Source of the DNA: JBBDWJ01 sp040902925
GTDB lineage: Bacteria > Acidobacteriota > Terriglobia > Bryobacterales > UBA6623
Assembly: GCA_040902925.1 (NCBI GenBank)
Contig: JBBDWJ010000014.1
Location: forward strand, 1 to 53,844
Reading direction: 5' to 3'
Length of the DNA: 53,844 bases
The translations under genes were made by a program, and so were the position numbers. The notes beneath the pieces are model-generated. The model saw nothing but the letters and a program-made list of their open reading frames with translations, had not been told where the DNA came from and searched no databases. Shown here in pieces: positions 7,799 to 17,132 of this stretch (its first letter is position 1; each line of letters starts with the position of its first letter).

Positions 7799-8896
7799 TT
7801 AGGCGACCCGCACGGCGATCTTCAAAACGCTATCGCTTCTCGACCCAAACAACTCATAGGCCTCGCCAATTCGATCAAGGGTGTAGGTGTGCGTCAGCAG
7901 CGGCGTCAAATCGATGCGGTGAGCCTCGACCAGCCGCATCAACCGGTACATGCGCTCCTTGCCGCCCGGGCACAGCGTTGTCACGATCTTGTGGTCCGAA
8001 AGGCCCGCCCCAAAGGGTTCGAGAGGGATTTGCAAATGGCCTGAGTAGACGCCGACGCTCGACAATGTTCCTCCGGGACGCAGCACGCGGAGCGCGTTTT
8101 CAAACGTCTGCTGCAAACCCAAAGCCTCAATAGCGACATCGACGCCGCGGCCCGCGGTCGCATCCCGAATCGCTTCGATGGGGTTCTGATCAGCGAACAA
8201 GGTGGTTGTGGCGCCGAACTGCGCCGACATTTTCAGACGGTTCGTATCCATGTCGACGGTGAAGATTCTTCCCGCGCCCATCAGCTTGGCGCCGAGCGTG
8301 GCGCACAGCCCGATCGGGCCTTGGGCAAACACCGCCACGGAATCTCCCAACCGAACATGGCCGCTTTCCGCCGCCGAGAAGCCGGTGGAGGCGATATCGC
8401 TCAACAGCAACACAGCCTCGTCCGTCAAGCCCTTGGGGATCACCGCCAGGTTGGCTTGCGCAAACGGAACCTTGACGTATTCGGCCTGCACGCCATCGAT
8501 CGTGTTACCAAAGCGCCAACCGCCCAGCGCTCCGCCGCACTGCGACAGATGGCCGGAAAGGCACGGCTCGCACTGGCCGCAGGGCGTGATCGCGCCGACC
8601 AGCACACGCTGGCCAATTTCGTAACCGGTCAAGCCCGGTCCCAACTCGTGAATCACTCCGACGGCCTCGTGGCCGATTGTCAGCCCGGGGGCAACAGGGT
8701 ACTCGCCGCGGATGATGTGGATGTCGGTGCCACAGACAGTGGTCAGGCCGACTTTGATGATTGCCTCGCCAAAGCCCGCCCTGGGAATGGGCTTTTCTTC
8801 AAGTCCAAACCTGCCCGGGGCGCGAAAGACATTCGCTTTCATCACTCCGGATCTGACGGCTCGCGGGGGTTTTGTTCCTTCGGCCAAGACAGCCAT
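7799..8896 (-). CDS. zinc-dependent medium-chain alcohol dehydrogenase
   Basis: The 365-aa protein is a classic MDR alcohol dehydrogenase. The catalytic zinc site is seen in TTVCGTDIH and GHEAVG (Cys and His-Glu), and the structural zinc site in CGQCEPCLSGHLSQC. A Rossmann domain for NAD(P) follows (VAVFAQGPIGLCATLGAKLMGA). Members interconvert alcohols and aldehydes or ketones; the close resemblance to secondary-alcohol and threonine/sorbitol-type branches does not fix the substrate. ATG 8896 was chosen because AAGGAGAT lies 6 nt upstream; the frame continues another 14 codons. It follows the ferredoxin-NADP reductase-type gene by 60 bp on the same strand, suggesting an operon that handles NAD(P)H balance. 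Confidence 0.9.
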   Translation of the reverse strand: MAVLAEGTKPPRAVRSGVMKANVFRAPGRFGLEEKPIPRAGFGEAIIKVGLTTVCGTDIHIIRGEYPVAPGLTIGHEAVGVIHELGPGLTGYEIGQRVLVGAITPCGQCEPCLSGHLSQCGGALGGWRFGNTIDGVQAEYVKVPFAQANLAVIPKGLTDEAVLLLSDIASTGFSAAESGHVRLGDSVAVFAQGPIGLCATLGAKLMGAGRIFTVDMDTNRLKMSAQFGATTTLFADQNPIEAIRDATAGRGVDVAIEALGLQQTFENALRVLRPGGTLSSVGVYSGHLQIPLEPFGAGLSDHKIVTTLCPGGKERMYRLMRLVEAHRIDLTPLLTHTYTLDRIGEAYELFGSRSDSVLKIAVRVA

Positions 8897-8956
8897 GGCA
8901 AATCTCCTTCGCCTTGGAAGATGCACGTTTTCTGCCAATCCGAGACACCATTTTGG

Positions 8957-9862
8957 CTAGGTTTTCGCGGCGTGCCGGGTCAACGAACCCAGGTGCTGCG
9001 GGGCTACAGACCCAGGGGTCGGGATCGCGCCGGGGAGCTTGCACTCGTGGCGGAGAAGAGCCTGCCGTTCCTGTTGGGAATAGGCGCGATTCCGCCGCGC
9101 CAGATCCTCAAAGTCGACCTGGTGAGCGTCAAACTCTGGTCCTTCAACACAGGCGAACCGCGTGACGCCTCCCACGGCGACGCGGCAGCCGCCACACATG
9201 CCGATGCCGTCGATCATGATGGGGTTCAGACTCGCGACGGTGGGGACCTGCCAATCGCGGGTGACCTCAGCGGCAGCCTGCATCATGCGCACCGGGCCGA
9301 CCAGGTGAACCAGGTCGGGTGGAGAGTATTGCGCCTGATACCAGGCTTGCATCAACTCGACGACGTTGCCGTGGAAGCCAAACGATCCATCCTCTGTCGC
9401 CCAAGCCGACTCGCTTGTTGAAGACTCGATCTCCCCGCGCAGAATGATGGACCGTTGAGAGCGCGCGCCGCACAGCGCCGTCCCTTTGTTCCCGGCAGCC
9501 TGCATGGCTCGAATCACCGGCAGAAGGGCGGCAACGCCGATTCCTCCCGCCACGCCGAGGACGTGCCCCACCTTCTCAACCCGAGTCGGCTCGCCCAGCG
9601 GTCCGAGAACGTCGAGAATGAGATCGCCGTCCGCCAGACTGGCAATTGTCTGCGTTGTCTTGCCGGCGGCCTGCACCACGAGGGTGATGACTCCCCGGTT
9701 GCGATCCGCATCAACGATGGTCAGCGGAATTCTTTCGCTATGCGCCGTGGGCCGTAGGATGACGAATTGGCCTGCCTTACAGCGCGCCGCGATTCCTGCC
9801 GCCTCGACTTCCAACAGAATCGTGCCCGGAGCCAACACCTTTGTCGCCAGGAGGCGGTTCAT
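8957..9862 (-). CDS. NfnA/SudB-type FAD/NAD-binding subunit with [2Fe-2S] cluster
   Basis: The 301-aa protein has an N-terminal FAD-binding barrel (ERIPLTIVDADRN, about 45-57), an NAD-binding domain (VLGVAGGIGVAALLPV, about 102-117) and a C-terminal [2Fe-2S] motif (DGIGMCGGC, then FACVEGPEFD). This is the arrangement of dihydroorotate dehydrogenase electron-transfer subunit relatives, namely sulfide dehydrogenase beta and NfnA. With the overlapping upstream partner it should form a ferredoxin:NADP+ oxidoreductase, possibly electron-bifurcating. The start codon overlaps the stop of the upstream gene (ATGA at 9859-9862), which shows translational coupling. Confidence 0.88.
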   Translation of the reverse strand: MNRLLATKVLAPGTILLEVEAAGIAARCKAGQFVILRPTAHSERIPLTIVDADRNRGVITLVVQAAGKTTQTIASLADGDLILDVLGPLGEPTRVEKVGHVLGVAGGIGVAALLPVIRAMQAAGNKGTALCGARSQRSIILRGEIESSTSESAWATEDGSFGFHGNVVELMQAWYQAQYSPPDLVHLVGPVRMMQAAAEVTRDWQVPTVASLNPIMIDGIGMCGGCRVAVGGVTRFACVEGPEFDAHQVDFEDLARRNRAYSQQERQALLRHECKLPGAIPTPGSVAPQHLGSLTRHAAKT

Positions 9863-11307
9863 CGTTGCTTCTCCTCGGGCTGCTCGGCGATGGCTTTCCC
9901 ATGGCCGGGTTCACAACGCAAGGCCCGATCGATCGCCAGGGCAGCCGCATGCCCGTCGAGCATCGCCAGAACCACCGTCGAGCCGCCTCGAACGACGTCT
10001 CCGCCCGCGTAGACGCCGGGCAGATTGGTTTTGCCCAGTTCATCGACGACGATTCGGCCGTTCCGCGTGAGCAGTTGCGGCGTGGCACGCTGGAGTGTTG
10101 GGTTCGGCGCCTGCCCGACCGCAACGATTGCCGTGTCCACAGGGATTCGGTACTCCGATGCGGCAATCGGGACGGGGGAAGGCCTCCCGGAACCGTCCGG
10201 CTTGTCGAGGCGCATTCGAATGCATTCGACTTCGCGGATTCGCCCTTCGGCGTCGCCCAGGAACCTTACTGGCGCGGCCAGGAACTCAAAGCGAACACCC
10301 TCCTGCTCGGCCAGCTCGACCTCCTCCGCCCGGGCGCGCAGTTCGGCGCGTCCACGGCGAAACACGACCGTGGTTTCGCTGCCAAAGCGGCGCGCCCAGC
10401 GGGCGGCGTCCAGCGCCGAATTTCCGCCGCCGATGACGATTGTCCGATTGCCCACAATGACTGGCGTTCCCTCCACCGGAAAATCGTAGGCGCGCATCAG
10501 GTTCGTCCGCGTCAGGAACTCGTTCGCCGTGTAGACGCCGACAAGGTTCTCTCCCGGGATCTTCAGCAAGTAAGGTAGCCCCGCTCCGGCGCCGAGAAAC
10601 ACGGCCTTATATCCTTGGTCGAAAAGCTCGTCAATCGTGGCGGTGTTCCCAACCAGGAAGTTCGTGGCGAACTCGACGCCAAGTTGGTCCAGGCGCGCAA
10701 TCTCCCCCTCGATAACATCCGGTGGCAGTCGAAATGGAGGGATGCCGTAGGAAAGCACGCCGCCCAACCGGTGAAGCGCTTCGAAAACGGTGACCCGATA
10801 GCCCAGCCGGTTCAACTCATAGGCGGCCATCAGAGAGGCGGGGCCGCTGCCGACCAGAGCGACGCGCGGCCCTTCCGGAAGACGCCGGGCGTGCTCCATC
10901 GGACCGCTGGGCGACGGCTGGTGATCGGCGACGAAGCGCTCCAGTAGACCGATCGCGACCGGCTCGCGTTTCTTCCCCAACAGGCACGCCTTTTCGCAGA
11001 ACACTTCGTGCTGGCAGACTCGCCCGCAGATCCCGGGAAAAGGGTTACTTCGGGTGATGGACTGGAAAGCCGTCATGAGATCACCCTCGGTCAGCGACGC
11101 GATGAAACCCTTGATATCCACGTGCAGAGGGCAGGCGTCCACGCAGGCCGCATGCTTGCAGTTCAAGCAGCGCAGGGCTTCTGTTTCAACCTGCTCCAGC
11201 GTCAGGCCCTGGCAGACCTCGTCGTGACACGCCAGCCGCGTTTCCATCGGGAGCAGCCCCGGCCGTTGCCGGGGCGCTTTCGGGTTTCTCTTGACTGTCT
11301 GTTTCAT
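9859..11307 (-). CDS. NfnB/SudA/GltD-type NADPH-dependent flavoprotein
   Basis: The 482-aa protein has an N-terminal iron-sulfur region with two cysteine sets (CLNCKHAACVDACP and CGRCQHEVFCEKAC-like spacing within residues about 40-110). A FAD-binding motif (VALVGSGPASLMAAYELNRLG) and an NADPH-binding motif (IVIGGGNSALDAARWARRFG) follow, and the C-terminal GVYAGGDVVRGGSTVVLAM closes the FAD site. It is the large subunit of the NfnAB/SudAB pair. It resembles the glutamate synthase small subunit, but no large subunit gene is near, so glutamate synthesis is unlikely. The start is uncertain: ATG 11307 gives the usual family length, while in-frame ATGs at 11340 and 11361 and a long open upstream stretch exist without good ribosome binding sites. 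Confidence 0.85.
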   Translation of the reverse strand: MKQTVKRNPKAPRQRPGLLPMETRLACHDEVCQGLTLEQVETEALRCLNCKHAACVDACPLHVDIKGFIASLTEGDLMTAFQSITRSNPFPGICGRVCQHEVFCEKACLLGKKREPVAIGLLERFVADHQPSPSGPMEHARRLPEGPRVALVGSGPASLMAAYELNRLGYRVTVFEALHRLGGVLSYGIPPFRLPPDVIEGEIARLDQLGVEFATNFLVGNTATIDELFDQGYKAVFLGAGAGLPYLLKIPGENLVGVYTANEFLTRTNLMRAYDFPVEGTPVIVGNRTIVIGGGNSALDAARWARRFGSETTVVFRRGRAELRARAEEVELAEQEGVRFEFLAAPVRFLGDAEGRIREVECIRMRLDKPDGSGRPSPVPIAASEYRIPVDTAIVAVGQAPNPTLQRATPQLLTRNGRIVVDELGKTNLPGVYAGGDVVRGGSTVVLAMLDGHAAALAIDRALRCEPGHGKAIAEQPEEKQR

Positions 11308-11686
11308 TGCCGGACCGGCAGGAACGCCTTTCCGTCTCATCCAGGTTGATGCACTCCGCATGCCAACGCAGGTTCTTGTATAGGGACTGTCGTTGGTCTC
11401 GGAACGCCATCGCCCAACATCTTGGCGGTCCGGAAAGATGGGTGATGTCACCCAGGTGAACCCGGCTTGGCAGGGCGCTGGTGACGCCGCGAAGCGATCA
11501 GGCCTGATTCGCCTGAGTTTTGCGCCCGGAACGGGTCGTTTGCATCCTACGTGCAACCTGACTTGACGGACATAGCCCGTTTTCCAACAACGGGATCAGC
11601 CTCCTGTTCACACAGTGGGGAACCGTTGCGGGGAGTTGCTTCGCCGGCCCAAAGCCCGCTGGCGACTGACCATGGTGGCCTGAGAA
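11308..11686. promoter_or_regulatory. divergent promoter region with two palindromes
   Basis: This gap separates the minus-strand flavoprotein operon from the plus-strand calcium-type ATPase. A perfect 6-2-6 palindrome GGGTGATGTCACCC sits at 11440-11453, and an inverted repeat CCCGTT/AACGGG at 11576-11581 with 11589-11594 lies just after a TTGACG (11563-11568) that could be a -35 box toward the ATPase gene. No convincing -10 box follows at the right distance. Both repeats look like operator sites, but no regulator gene is adjacent. Confidence 0.4.
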
Positions 11687-14416
11687 ATGGGAGCGACAGC
11701 GAGCTATCAGCTAAGCCCAACCGAAGCCCTGGCGGAGTTGCGGAGCTTTCCGGAAGGTCTTTCGGATTCGGAAGCATCCGAGCGCCTGGCGATCCACGGC
11801 CCGAACGAGCTGCGGGAATTTCGCGCAACCAGCGTGTGGAAGATCGTCTGGCGGCAACTCAGTTCCATACTGCTGGTGGTCCTCATCGCGGCGGCAGCCA
11901 TTTCCGCTGCGTTGGGAGACCACGCGGATGCGCTGGCGATCGGTGCGATCGTGCTTCTCAACGTTTGCCTGGGTGCCCGTCAGGAGTACCGCGCCGAGAA
12001 AGCCATGGCGGCATTGCGAAAGCTGGCCGTCCCCACGGTGCGGGTTCGCCGCGGCGGCCACGTACGCGAGATATCCGCCCGCGATCTGGTGCCGGGTGAT
12101 GTGATTCTGATCGAAGCCGGCAACCGCATTCCCGCGGATGGGCGCCTGATCGAGAGCGCCAGTCTCCGCGTGCAGGAAGCCGCCCTGACCGGTGAGTCCG
12201 ACTCCGTCGAAAAGGCCGCCGAGGTCACCTGTCCCAAAGAAACGGAACTGGGGGACCGCCGCAACATGGTGTATGCGGGCACCACTGCTGTTTACGGCAG
12301 AGGGACTGCTGTCGTCATCGCGACCAGCATGCAGACCGAGCTGGGGCGCATCGCTCACCTGCTCCAAACTGTCGAACAGGAACCAACACCGCTCCAACGC
12401 CGGCTCGACCAACTGGGGAAGATGCTGGCGGCGGCGGCGCTGCTGATTGTGGCGGTGATTTTTCTTGTCGGGCTGTGGCGCGGCGAGGATCTGAAGGTGA
12501 TGCTTCTGACGGCGGTCAGCCTCGCCGTTGCCGCCGTGCCGGAGGGTTTGCCGGCGGTGGTGACAATCGCGTTGGCGCTCGGGTCGCAGCGAATGCTCAA
12601 GCGCCATGCGCTCATTCGCAAGCTCCCGGCGGTGGAGACGCTGGGCTCGGTTACCGTGATCTGCTCCGATAAGACGGGCACCCTTACCCAGAACCAGATG
12701 CGGGCCGAGATGCTGCACGTCGATGGGACGCGGCATCCTCTCACGTCCACTGAACCAGGAACCATCGAGGGAGCCCAGCAGAACGGCGCCGGCGCAAACC
12801 TTCCATCCTCCGCCGCGCTGCTTCTCTCCGCTGCCGCTCTTTGTAACGACGCGATCGCTGAGGAGGATCAACCCTCGGTGGGCGACCCTACGGAAGTGGC
12901 ATTGGTGGTGGCAGCCAACAGGCAGGGACTACTGAAAAATACGCTGGAACAAATGCTGCCGCGCGTGGCGGAGGCGCCTTTTGATTCTGACCGCAAGCGA
13001 ATGACAACCGTACACGCGTTGGCGGGCTCGACGGCTCCGCCTAACTGGCTTCGCGACGCTCTCAACGCGTTCGGCGAGCGCTCTGTCTCGCGTATAGCGT
13101 TCACCAAAGGCGCCACGGACGGCCTGCTGGAAGTTTCCAGCCATATTTGGCGGGAAGGCCGGGCGGAACTTCTCAGCAGCGAATGGAGGCGGCGGATCGA
13201 GGAAGACCACGACCGTCTGGCTCAAGAGGGCATGCGCATTCTGGGCGTCGCTTTCCGTCCCGTGGCTGAGGATGTTTGCGGCCCGGATGGGATCGAGCAG
13301 GGACTCATCTTTGTGGGACTGGTTGGGTTGCTCGACCCCGCCCGCCCCGAAGCGCGCGGCGCGGTCGAGGTCTGCCAGAATGCCGGCATCCGGGTGGTCA
13401 TGATCACCGGTGATCATCCTTTGACAGCGCGTCAGATTGGCAGGGAGTTGGGTATCGCCTCGGATGGCACTTTGCTGACCGGGCGGGACATCGAACGGTT
13501 GTCCGCCGCGGAACTGGAGAAAGTCGCCGCGACAACCGCCGTCTACGCCCGCGTACAGCCCGAGCATAAATTGCGAATCGTCGAGGCGCTGCAAAGCCAG
13601 GGCCAGGTCGTGGCGATGACGGGAGATGGAGTGAACGACGCCCCGGCCTTGAAACGAGCGGACATCGGCGTCGCCATGGGCATCACCGGGACCGACGTTG
13701 CGAAAGAGGCTTCCGGCATGGTTCTGCAGGACGACAACTTTGCTACCGTCGTGGCGGCTATTGAAGAGGGCAGAATCATCTTCGACAACATTCGCAAATT
13801 CATCCGGTACATGCTTTCGGCAAACTCAGGCGAGCTGTGGGTCATGCTCGCCGGGCCGTCCCTGGGGATGCCGCTGCCGCTGCTGCCGCTGCAGATCCTC
13901 TGGATGAACCTGGTGACCGATGGTCCGCCGGCTCTGGCGCTCGGCGTCGAGCGCGCCGAGCGTGGTACGATGCGCCGGCCCCCTCACCCGCCAGGGGAAA
14001 GCGTATTCAGCCGGGGTCTCGGAGCGGATATCCTTTGGATCGGCCTGCTGATGGGTGCGACGTCGCTGCTGGTAGGCTTTCTGCCATGGCGCGAAGGCCA
14101 TGCGGCCTGGCAAACCATGATCTTCTCGACCCTCACGTTCTCGCAGATGAGTCTGGCCCTCGCCGTGCGCTCCGAGCGGGATTCGTTTTTTTCGATTGGC
14201 CCGTTCACGAACAGAACCTTGTTGGTCGCGGTTCTGTTGTCGACGCTGTTGCAGATCGCCGTCATCTATGTCCCGTTCTTGCAGCAGATCTTTCGGACGA
14301 CAGCGCTCTCCGCGCGAGAACTGACGATCACCCTCGCGGCCGGCACGGTTGTCTTCTGGGCCGTGGAGTTGAGGAAGTGGCGTCTCCGCCAGCGGCAAGC
14401 ACCGCCGGTAACTTGA
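11687..14416 (+). CDS. calcium-type (P2A, SERCA/PMR1-like) P-type ATPase
   Basis: The 909-aa protein carries every P-type ATPase hallmark: the actuator loop LTGES (about 169-173), PEGLPA in M4, the phosphorylation site DKTGT (about 330), and the hinge MTGDGVNDAP (about 645). The residues that bind calcium in SERCA are kept: E in PEGLPA, N and E in M5 NSGE, and N, T, D in M6 NLVTD. This points to Ca2+ (or Mn2+) export across the inner membrane with about ten membrane helices. It stands alone, divergent from the flavoprotein operon. ATG 11687 has only a weak GGTGGCC upstream but gives the usual N-terminus (LSPTEALAELRSFPEGLSDSEA is the cation-ATPase N domain). Confidence 0.93.
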   Translation: MGATASYQLSPTEALAELRSFPEGLSDSEASERLAIHGPNELREFRATSVWKIVWRQLSSILLVVLIAAAAISAALGDHADALAIGAIVLLNVCLGARQEYRAEKAMAALRKLAVPTVRVRRGGHVREISARDLVPGDVILIEAGNRIPADGRLIESASLRVQEAALTGESDSVEKAAEVTCPKETELGDRRNMVYAGTTAVYGRGTAVVIATSMQTELGRIAHLLQTVEQEPTPLQRRLDQLGKMLAAAALLIVAVIFLVGLWRGEDLKVMLLTAVSLAVAAVPEGLPAVVTIALALGSQRMLKRHALIRKLPAVETLGSVTVICSDKTGTLTQNQMRAEMLHVDGTRHPLTSTEPGTIEGAQQNGAGANLPSSAALLLSAAALCNDAIAEEDQPSVGDPTEVALVVAANRQGLLKNTLEQMLPRVAEAPFDSDRKRMTTVHALAGSTAPPNWLRDALNAFGERSVSRIAFTKGATDGLLEVSSHIWREGRAELLSSEWRRRIEEDHDRLAQEGMRILGVAFRPVAEDVCGPDGIEQGLIFVGLVGLLDPARPEARGAVEVCQNAGIRVVMITGDHPLTARQIGRELGIASDGTLLTGRDIERLSAAELEKVAATTAVYARVQPEHKLRIVEALQSQGQVVAMTGDGVNDAPALKRADIGVAMGITGTDVAKEASGMVLQDDNFATVVAAIEEGRIIFDNIRKFIRYMLSANSGELWVMLAGPSLGMPLPLLPLQILWMNLVTDGPPALALGVERAERGTMRRPPHPPGESVFSRGLGADILWIGLLMGATSLLVGFLPWREGHAAWQTMIFSTLTFSQMSLALAVRSERDSFFSIGPFTNRTLLVAVLLSTLLQIAVIYVPFLQQIFRTTALSARELTITLAAGTVVFWAVELRKWRLRQRQAPPVT

Positions 14417-14632
14417 GCGGCCACTTAGGCTCGACTACCGCGGCATGGATCGGAACCAGGAAATTTCATCCCTTGACGTACTCGCTCAGTGACGGCACTC
14501 GAAGCGTGTATTTCGAATACGTGTGGTCCGCAAACATTCCGTTCCGGGTCGTGACTGGGCTCCTGCCGTCTACGCTAATGTGCACACTTGCCAAGCACGG
14601 CGCGCAATCGTCCGACATGGTGGAGGTACACT

Positions 14633-15472
14633 ATGCCAATGCAGATGACACGCCGGCACTGGGCCCAGATCGCCGCCGCCGCGGCCGTATCGGGCTGCGC
14701 AACTTCTCAGGAGACGTCCATGCTGATCGACAGCCCCAAGGGCAACTTTCAATTCCTCAGGGGCAGCGGGCCTTATTCGTCGGGGGCCATCGCCTCGACG
14801 GGGTTCGAAGTCGTCCACGCGATCTTCAATCCCTTGCCGAAGCTGTGGGACGCCTTCGAGATCATTGAGAAATACCTGGCGGCAGCGGGACGGCCGATCG
14901 AGGCGCTGTGCGGCATGGAATTGCGCATTCCCCAAGCGCTTTCGGTCGAGGCATTCAATGAATTCAATGCGCCCTATATCGAGCGCTTGAAGCAATGGGG
15001 AACGCATGTGGACGGGCTGAACCCGGTGGCTCGCACCAACGTTTCGTTAGAGGTGAACCCTGTGGCGGAGCCCTCGGTCTATGGATTCTGCTACACGGCG
15101 CCTTCGGACTTCACGGGCAAGACCTTTGTCATTGCCGGCGCCGGGGAACTCCGGTCTTCCGCTCTTGCGGCAGAGGAAATCGTGAGCAGGGGGGATGTCA
15201 GCGCCGAAGGTCTCAAGGCAAAAACCGAGCGCGTTCTCGGCATCATGACGGAACGCCTTCAAGGCCTGAACCTGGCTTGGAGCGACGTTACGCAGTCGAA
15301 CATTTACACGGTGCACAACATTTGTCCGTTGATGGAGCCGACCATCATGCCGGCGCTCCACGAGGGCGGACGGCACGGGGTTCGCTGGCACTTTTCCCGC
15401 CCGCCGGTGCTCGAGATCGAATTCGAGATGGACTTGCGGGGCGTTCAGCGAGAGATCACTGTAAGCACTTAA
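14633..15472 (+). CDS. exported RidA/YjgF-fold protein
   Basis: The 279-aa protein starts with a basic, Tat- or lipoprotein-like leader (MTRRHWAQIAAAAAVSGCA; the Cys follows a VSG rather than a perfect lipobox). The C-terminal 120 residues (about 150-279; VIAGAGELRSSALAAEEIV then ERLQGLNLAWSDVTQSNIYTVH) look like a RidA/YjgF domain, whose cytosolic members deaminate reactive enamines and imines. The N-terminal half (about 30-150) may be a second, divergent copy. The export signal makes a classical RidA role doubtful. ATG 14633 follows GTGGAGG; a later ATG at 14642 is also possible. It is convergent with the PQQ dehydrogenase gene. Confidence 0.65.
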   Translation: MPMQMTRRHWAQIAAAAAVSGCATSQETSMLIDSPKGNFQFLRGSGPYSSGAIASTGFEVVHAIFNPLPKLWDAFEIIEKYLAAAGRPIEALCGMELRIPQALSVEAFNEFNAPYIERLKQWGTHVDGLNPVARTNVSLEVNPVAEPSVYGFCYTAPSDFTGKTFVIAGAGELRSSALAAEEIVSRGDVSAEGLKAKTERVLGIMTERLQGLNLAWSDVTQSNIYTVHNICPLMEPTIMPALHEGGRHGVRWHFSRPPVLEIEFEMDLRGVQREITVST

Positions 15473-15503
15473 ACCGAAACTTGGCCCACGGGAAATACCT
15501 GAG

Positions 15504-17123
15504 TTATGGATTGGGCTGCAGCAACGCGAACGCCACCACGTTCGACCCCGCCGCTACCGCCACATACTGCTTGCCGCGCACTGCATACGTAATCGGAGAA
15601 GCGCTGATGCGGGCGCCGTTGTTGAAATGCCAGAGCGGCTTGCCCGTGGCGGCGTCGAGCGCTGTCAGGAATCCCTGGTCGTCGCCGGCAAAGATCAGCC
15701 CTCCCGCGGTCGAGACCAGTCCGGCTCCGTAATGCCGCGAGCCGACCTGCTCGTACTCCCACTGCATCTTGCCCGTGGCCGGGTCGAGCGCGCGCACGAA
15801 CATGCGCCAGGGGTCGGCCGGGCTCTCCACATACCCCGTGCCCATGAATCCAAACCCGCCGGGCCGGAACTCCTGTTTGGCCTTGTAGCTGATGCCGCAG
15901 CCTTCCTTCACAGCCAGATAAAACCAGCCCGTAGCCGGGTTGTACGCGGGCGACATCCAGTTGGTGGCGCCCGAAGTCGAGGGGCACACCAGGTTGCCCT
16001 GAATGGTCGGCTCGACGCCGGGCACGCGAATCGGACGCCCCTCGGCCGTCAGCCCCGTCGCCCAGTTCAGCTTGTCGATGAACGGGCTGCCGTGCAGGAA
16101 CTCGCCGGTGACGCGGTCGAGCACGTAGTAGAAACCGTTGCGGTCGGCATGCAGCAGAAGCTTACGCGGCTTACCATCGAACGGCGCATCGATCAGCACG
16201 GGGATCTCGACGGAATCCCAATCGTGAACATCGTGCGGCGTGAACTGAAAATACCATTTCAGCTTGCCCGTATCCGCGTCGAGAGCGACCACCGACTCGG
16301 TGTACAGGTTGTCGCCCAGGCGCGCGTCGCCATCGAAGTCCGGCGCGGGGTTGCCGATGCCCCAGTAGAGCAGGTTGAGCTGCGGATCGAAGCTGCCACT
16401 CAGCCAGGTGCCGCCGCCGCCGGTTTTCCACGAGTCGCCCGCCCAGCTTTCGTGACCGGGCTCGCCAGGCCGGGGGATGCTTTCCCAACGCCAGATGCGC
16501 TCGCCGGTCTTGGCGTCGTAGGCGTCGAGCCAGCCGTTGAGGCCATAGTCACCGGCCGCAACGCCCATCAGGATCTTGCCGTTGATAGCGAACGGCGCCG
16601 CCGGCGAGTAGTAGCCGTCTTCGACCTCGGCAACTTTCGCCTGCCAGACTTGGGCACCCGTCCTGGCGTCGAGCGCGACGAGATGGGCGTCGGGCGTGCC
16701 CACGTAGACAAGGTCGCCCAGCACGGCGACGCCGCGGTTCGGCCCGCGCTCGATGACGACGTTCTGCGGGGGCGCGGACTCACGCGACCAACGCCAGATG
16801 CTGCGGCCCGTGCGCGCGTCGATTGCATGGACCTCGTTCGGCTCACTGATATACATGACACCGTCGACCACCAGCGGAACGGTCTCGAGCCTACTGCCGC
16901 TGGGCACCGCGAAAATCCAGGCCGGCGCCAGCCCGGCGACGTTGCCGTGGTCGATCTGGTGAAGCGGGCTGTGGCGCTGTGAGTCGTAGGTGCGGCCGTA
17001 GGTCAGCCAGTTCTGGTCCGGGGGATCGAGCAAATCGTTGTACGCTACCTGCCCGCTCGCGGCGGTGCACCACAGAGCCGCCGCTACGATCACCTCGAGG
17101 AGTTTTGGGTTTGGATTTCGCAT
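15504..17123 (-). CDS. periplasmic PQQ-dependent alcohol dehydrogenase (type I-like)
   Basis: The 539-aa protein has a signal peptide (cleavage near ASG-Q, residue 25) and eight propeller blades with repeated DAxTG.xxW motifs. Family landmarks are visible: GWLDAYDAKTGERIW, the DSWKTGGGGTW segment, YWGIGNPAPD (N258 would be a metal ligand) and PHDVHDWD, where D301 aligns with the catalytic base. D303, two residues on, matches the extra Asp typical of lanthanide-dependent enzymes. The first metal ligand region reads AAGDYG where MxaF-like proteins have Glu. No cytochrome domain is fused, so electrons should pass to the diheme cytochrome encoded 9 bp upstream. Substrate unknown (an alcohol or aldehyde). 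Confidence 0.9.
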   Translation of the reverse strand: MRNPNPKLLEVIVAAALWCTAASGQVAYNDLLDPPDQNWLTYGRTYDSQRHSPLHQIDHGNVAGLAPAWIFAVPSGSRLETVPLVVDGVMYISEPNEVHAIDARTGRSIWRWSRESAPPQNVVIERGPNRGVAVLGDLVYVGTPDAHLVALDARTGAQVWQAKVAEVEDGYYSPAAPFAINGKILMGVAAGDYGLNGWLDAYDAKTGERIWRWESIPRPGEPGHESWAGDSWKTGGGGTWLSGSFDPQLNLLYWGIGNPAPDFDGDARLGDNLYTESVVALDADTGKLKWYFQFTPHDVHDWDSVEIPVLIDAPFDGKPRKLLLHADRNGFYYVLDRVTGEFLHGSPFIDKLNWATGLTAEGRPIRVPGVEPTIQGNLVCPSTSGATNWMSPAYNPATGWFYLAVKEGCGISYKAKQEFRPGGFGFMGTGYVESPADPWRMFVRALDPATGKMQWEYEQVGSRHYGAGLVSTAGGLIFAGDDQGFLTALDAATGKPLWHFNNGARISASPITYAVRGKQYVAVAAGSNVVAFALLQPNP

Positions 17124-17132
17124 CGTCGAGAT

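Noticed and set aside
11711..12871. 386-codon minus-strand frame within the P-type ATPase gene
   Set aside because: Antisense shadow; His/Arg/Gln-rich with no domain, while the plus strand shows every ATPase motif.
15627..16982. 451-codon plus-strand frame opposite the PQQ dehydrogenase
   Set aside because: Antisense shadow of the repetitive propeller gene with an Arg/Val/Ala-rich composition.
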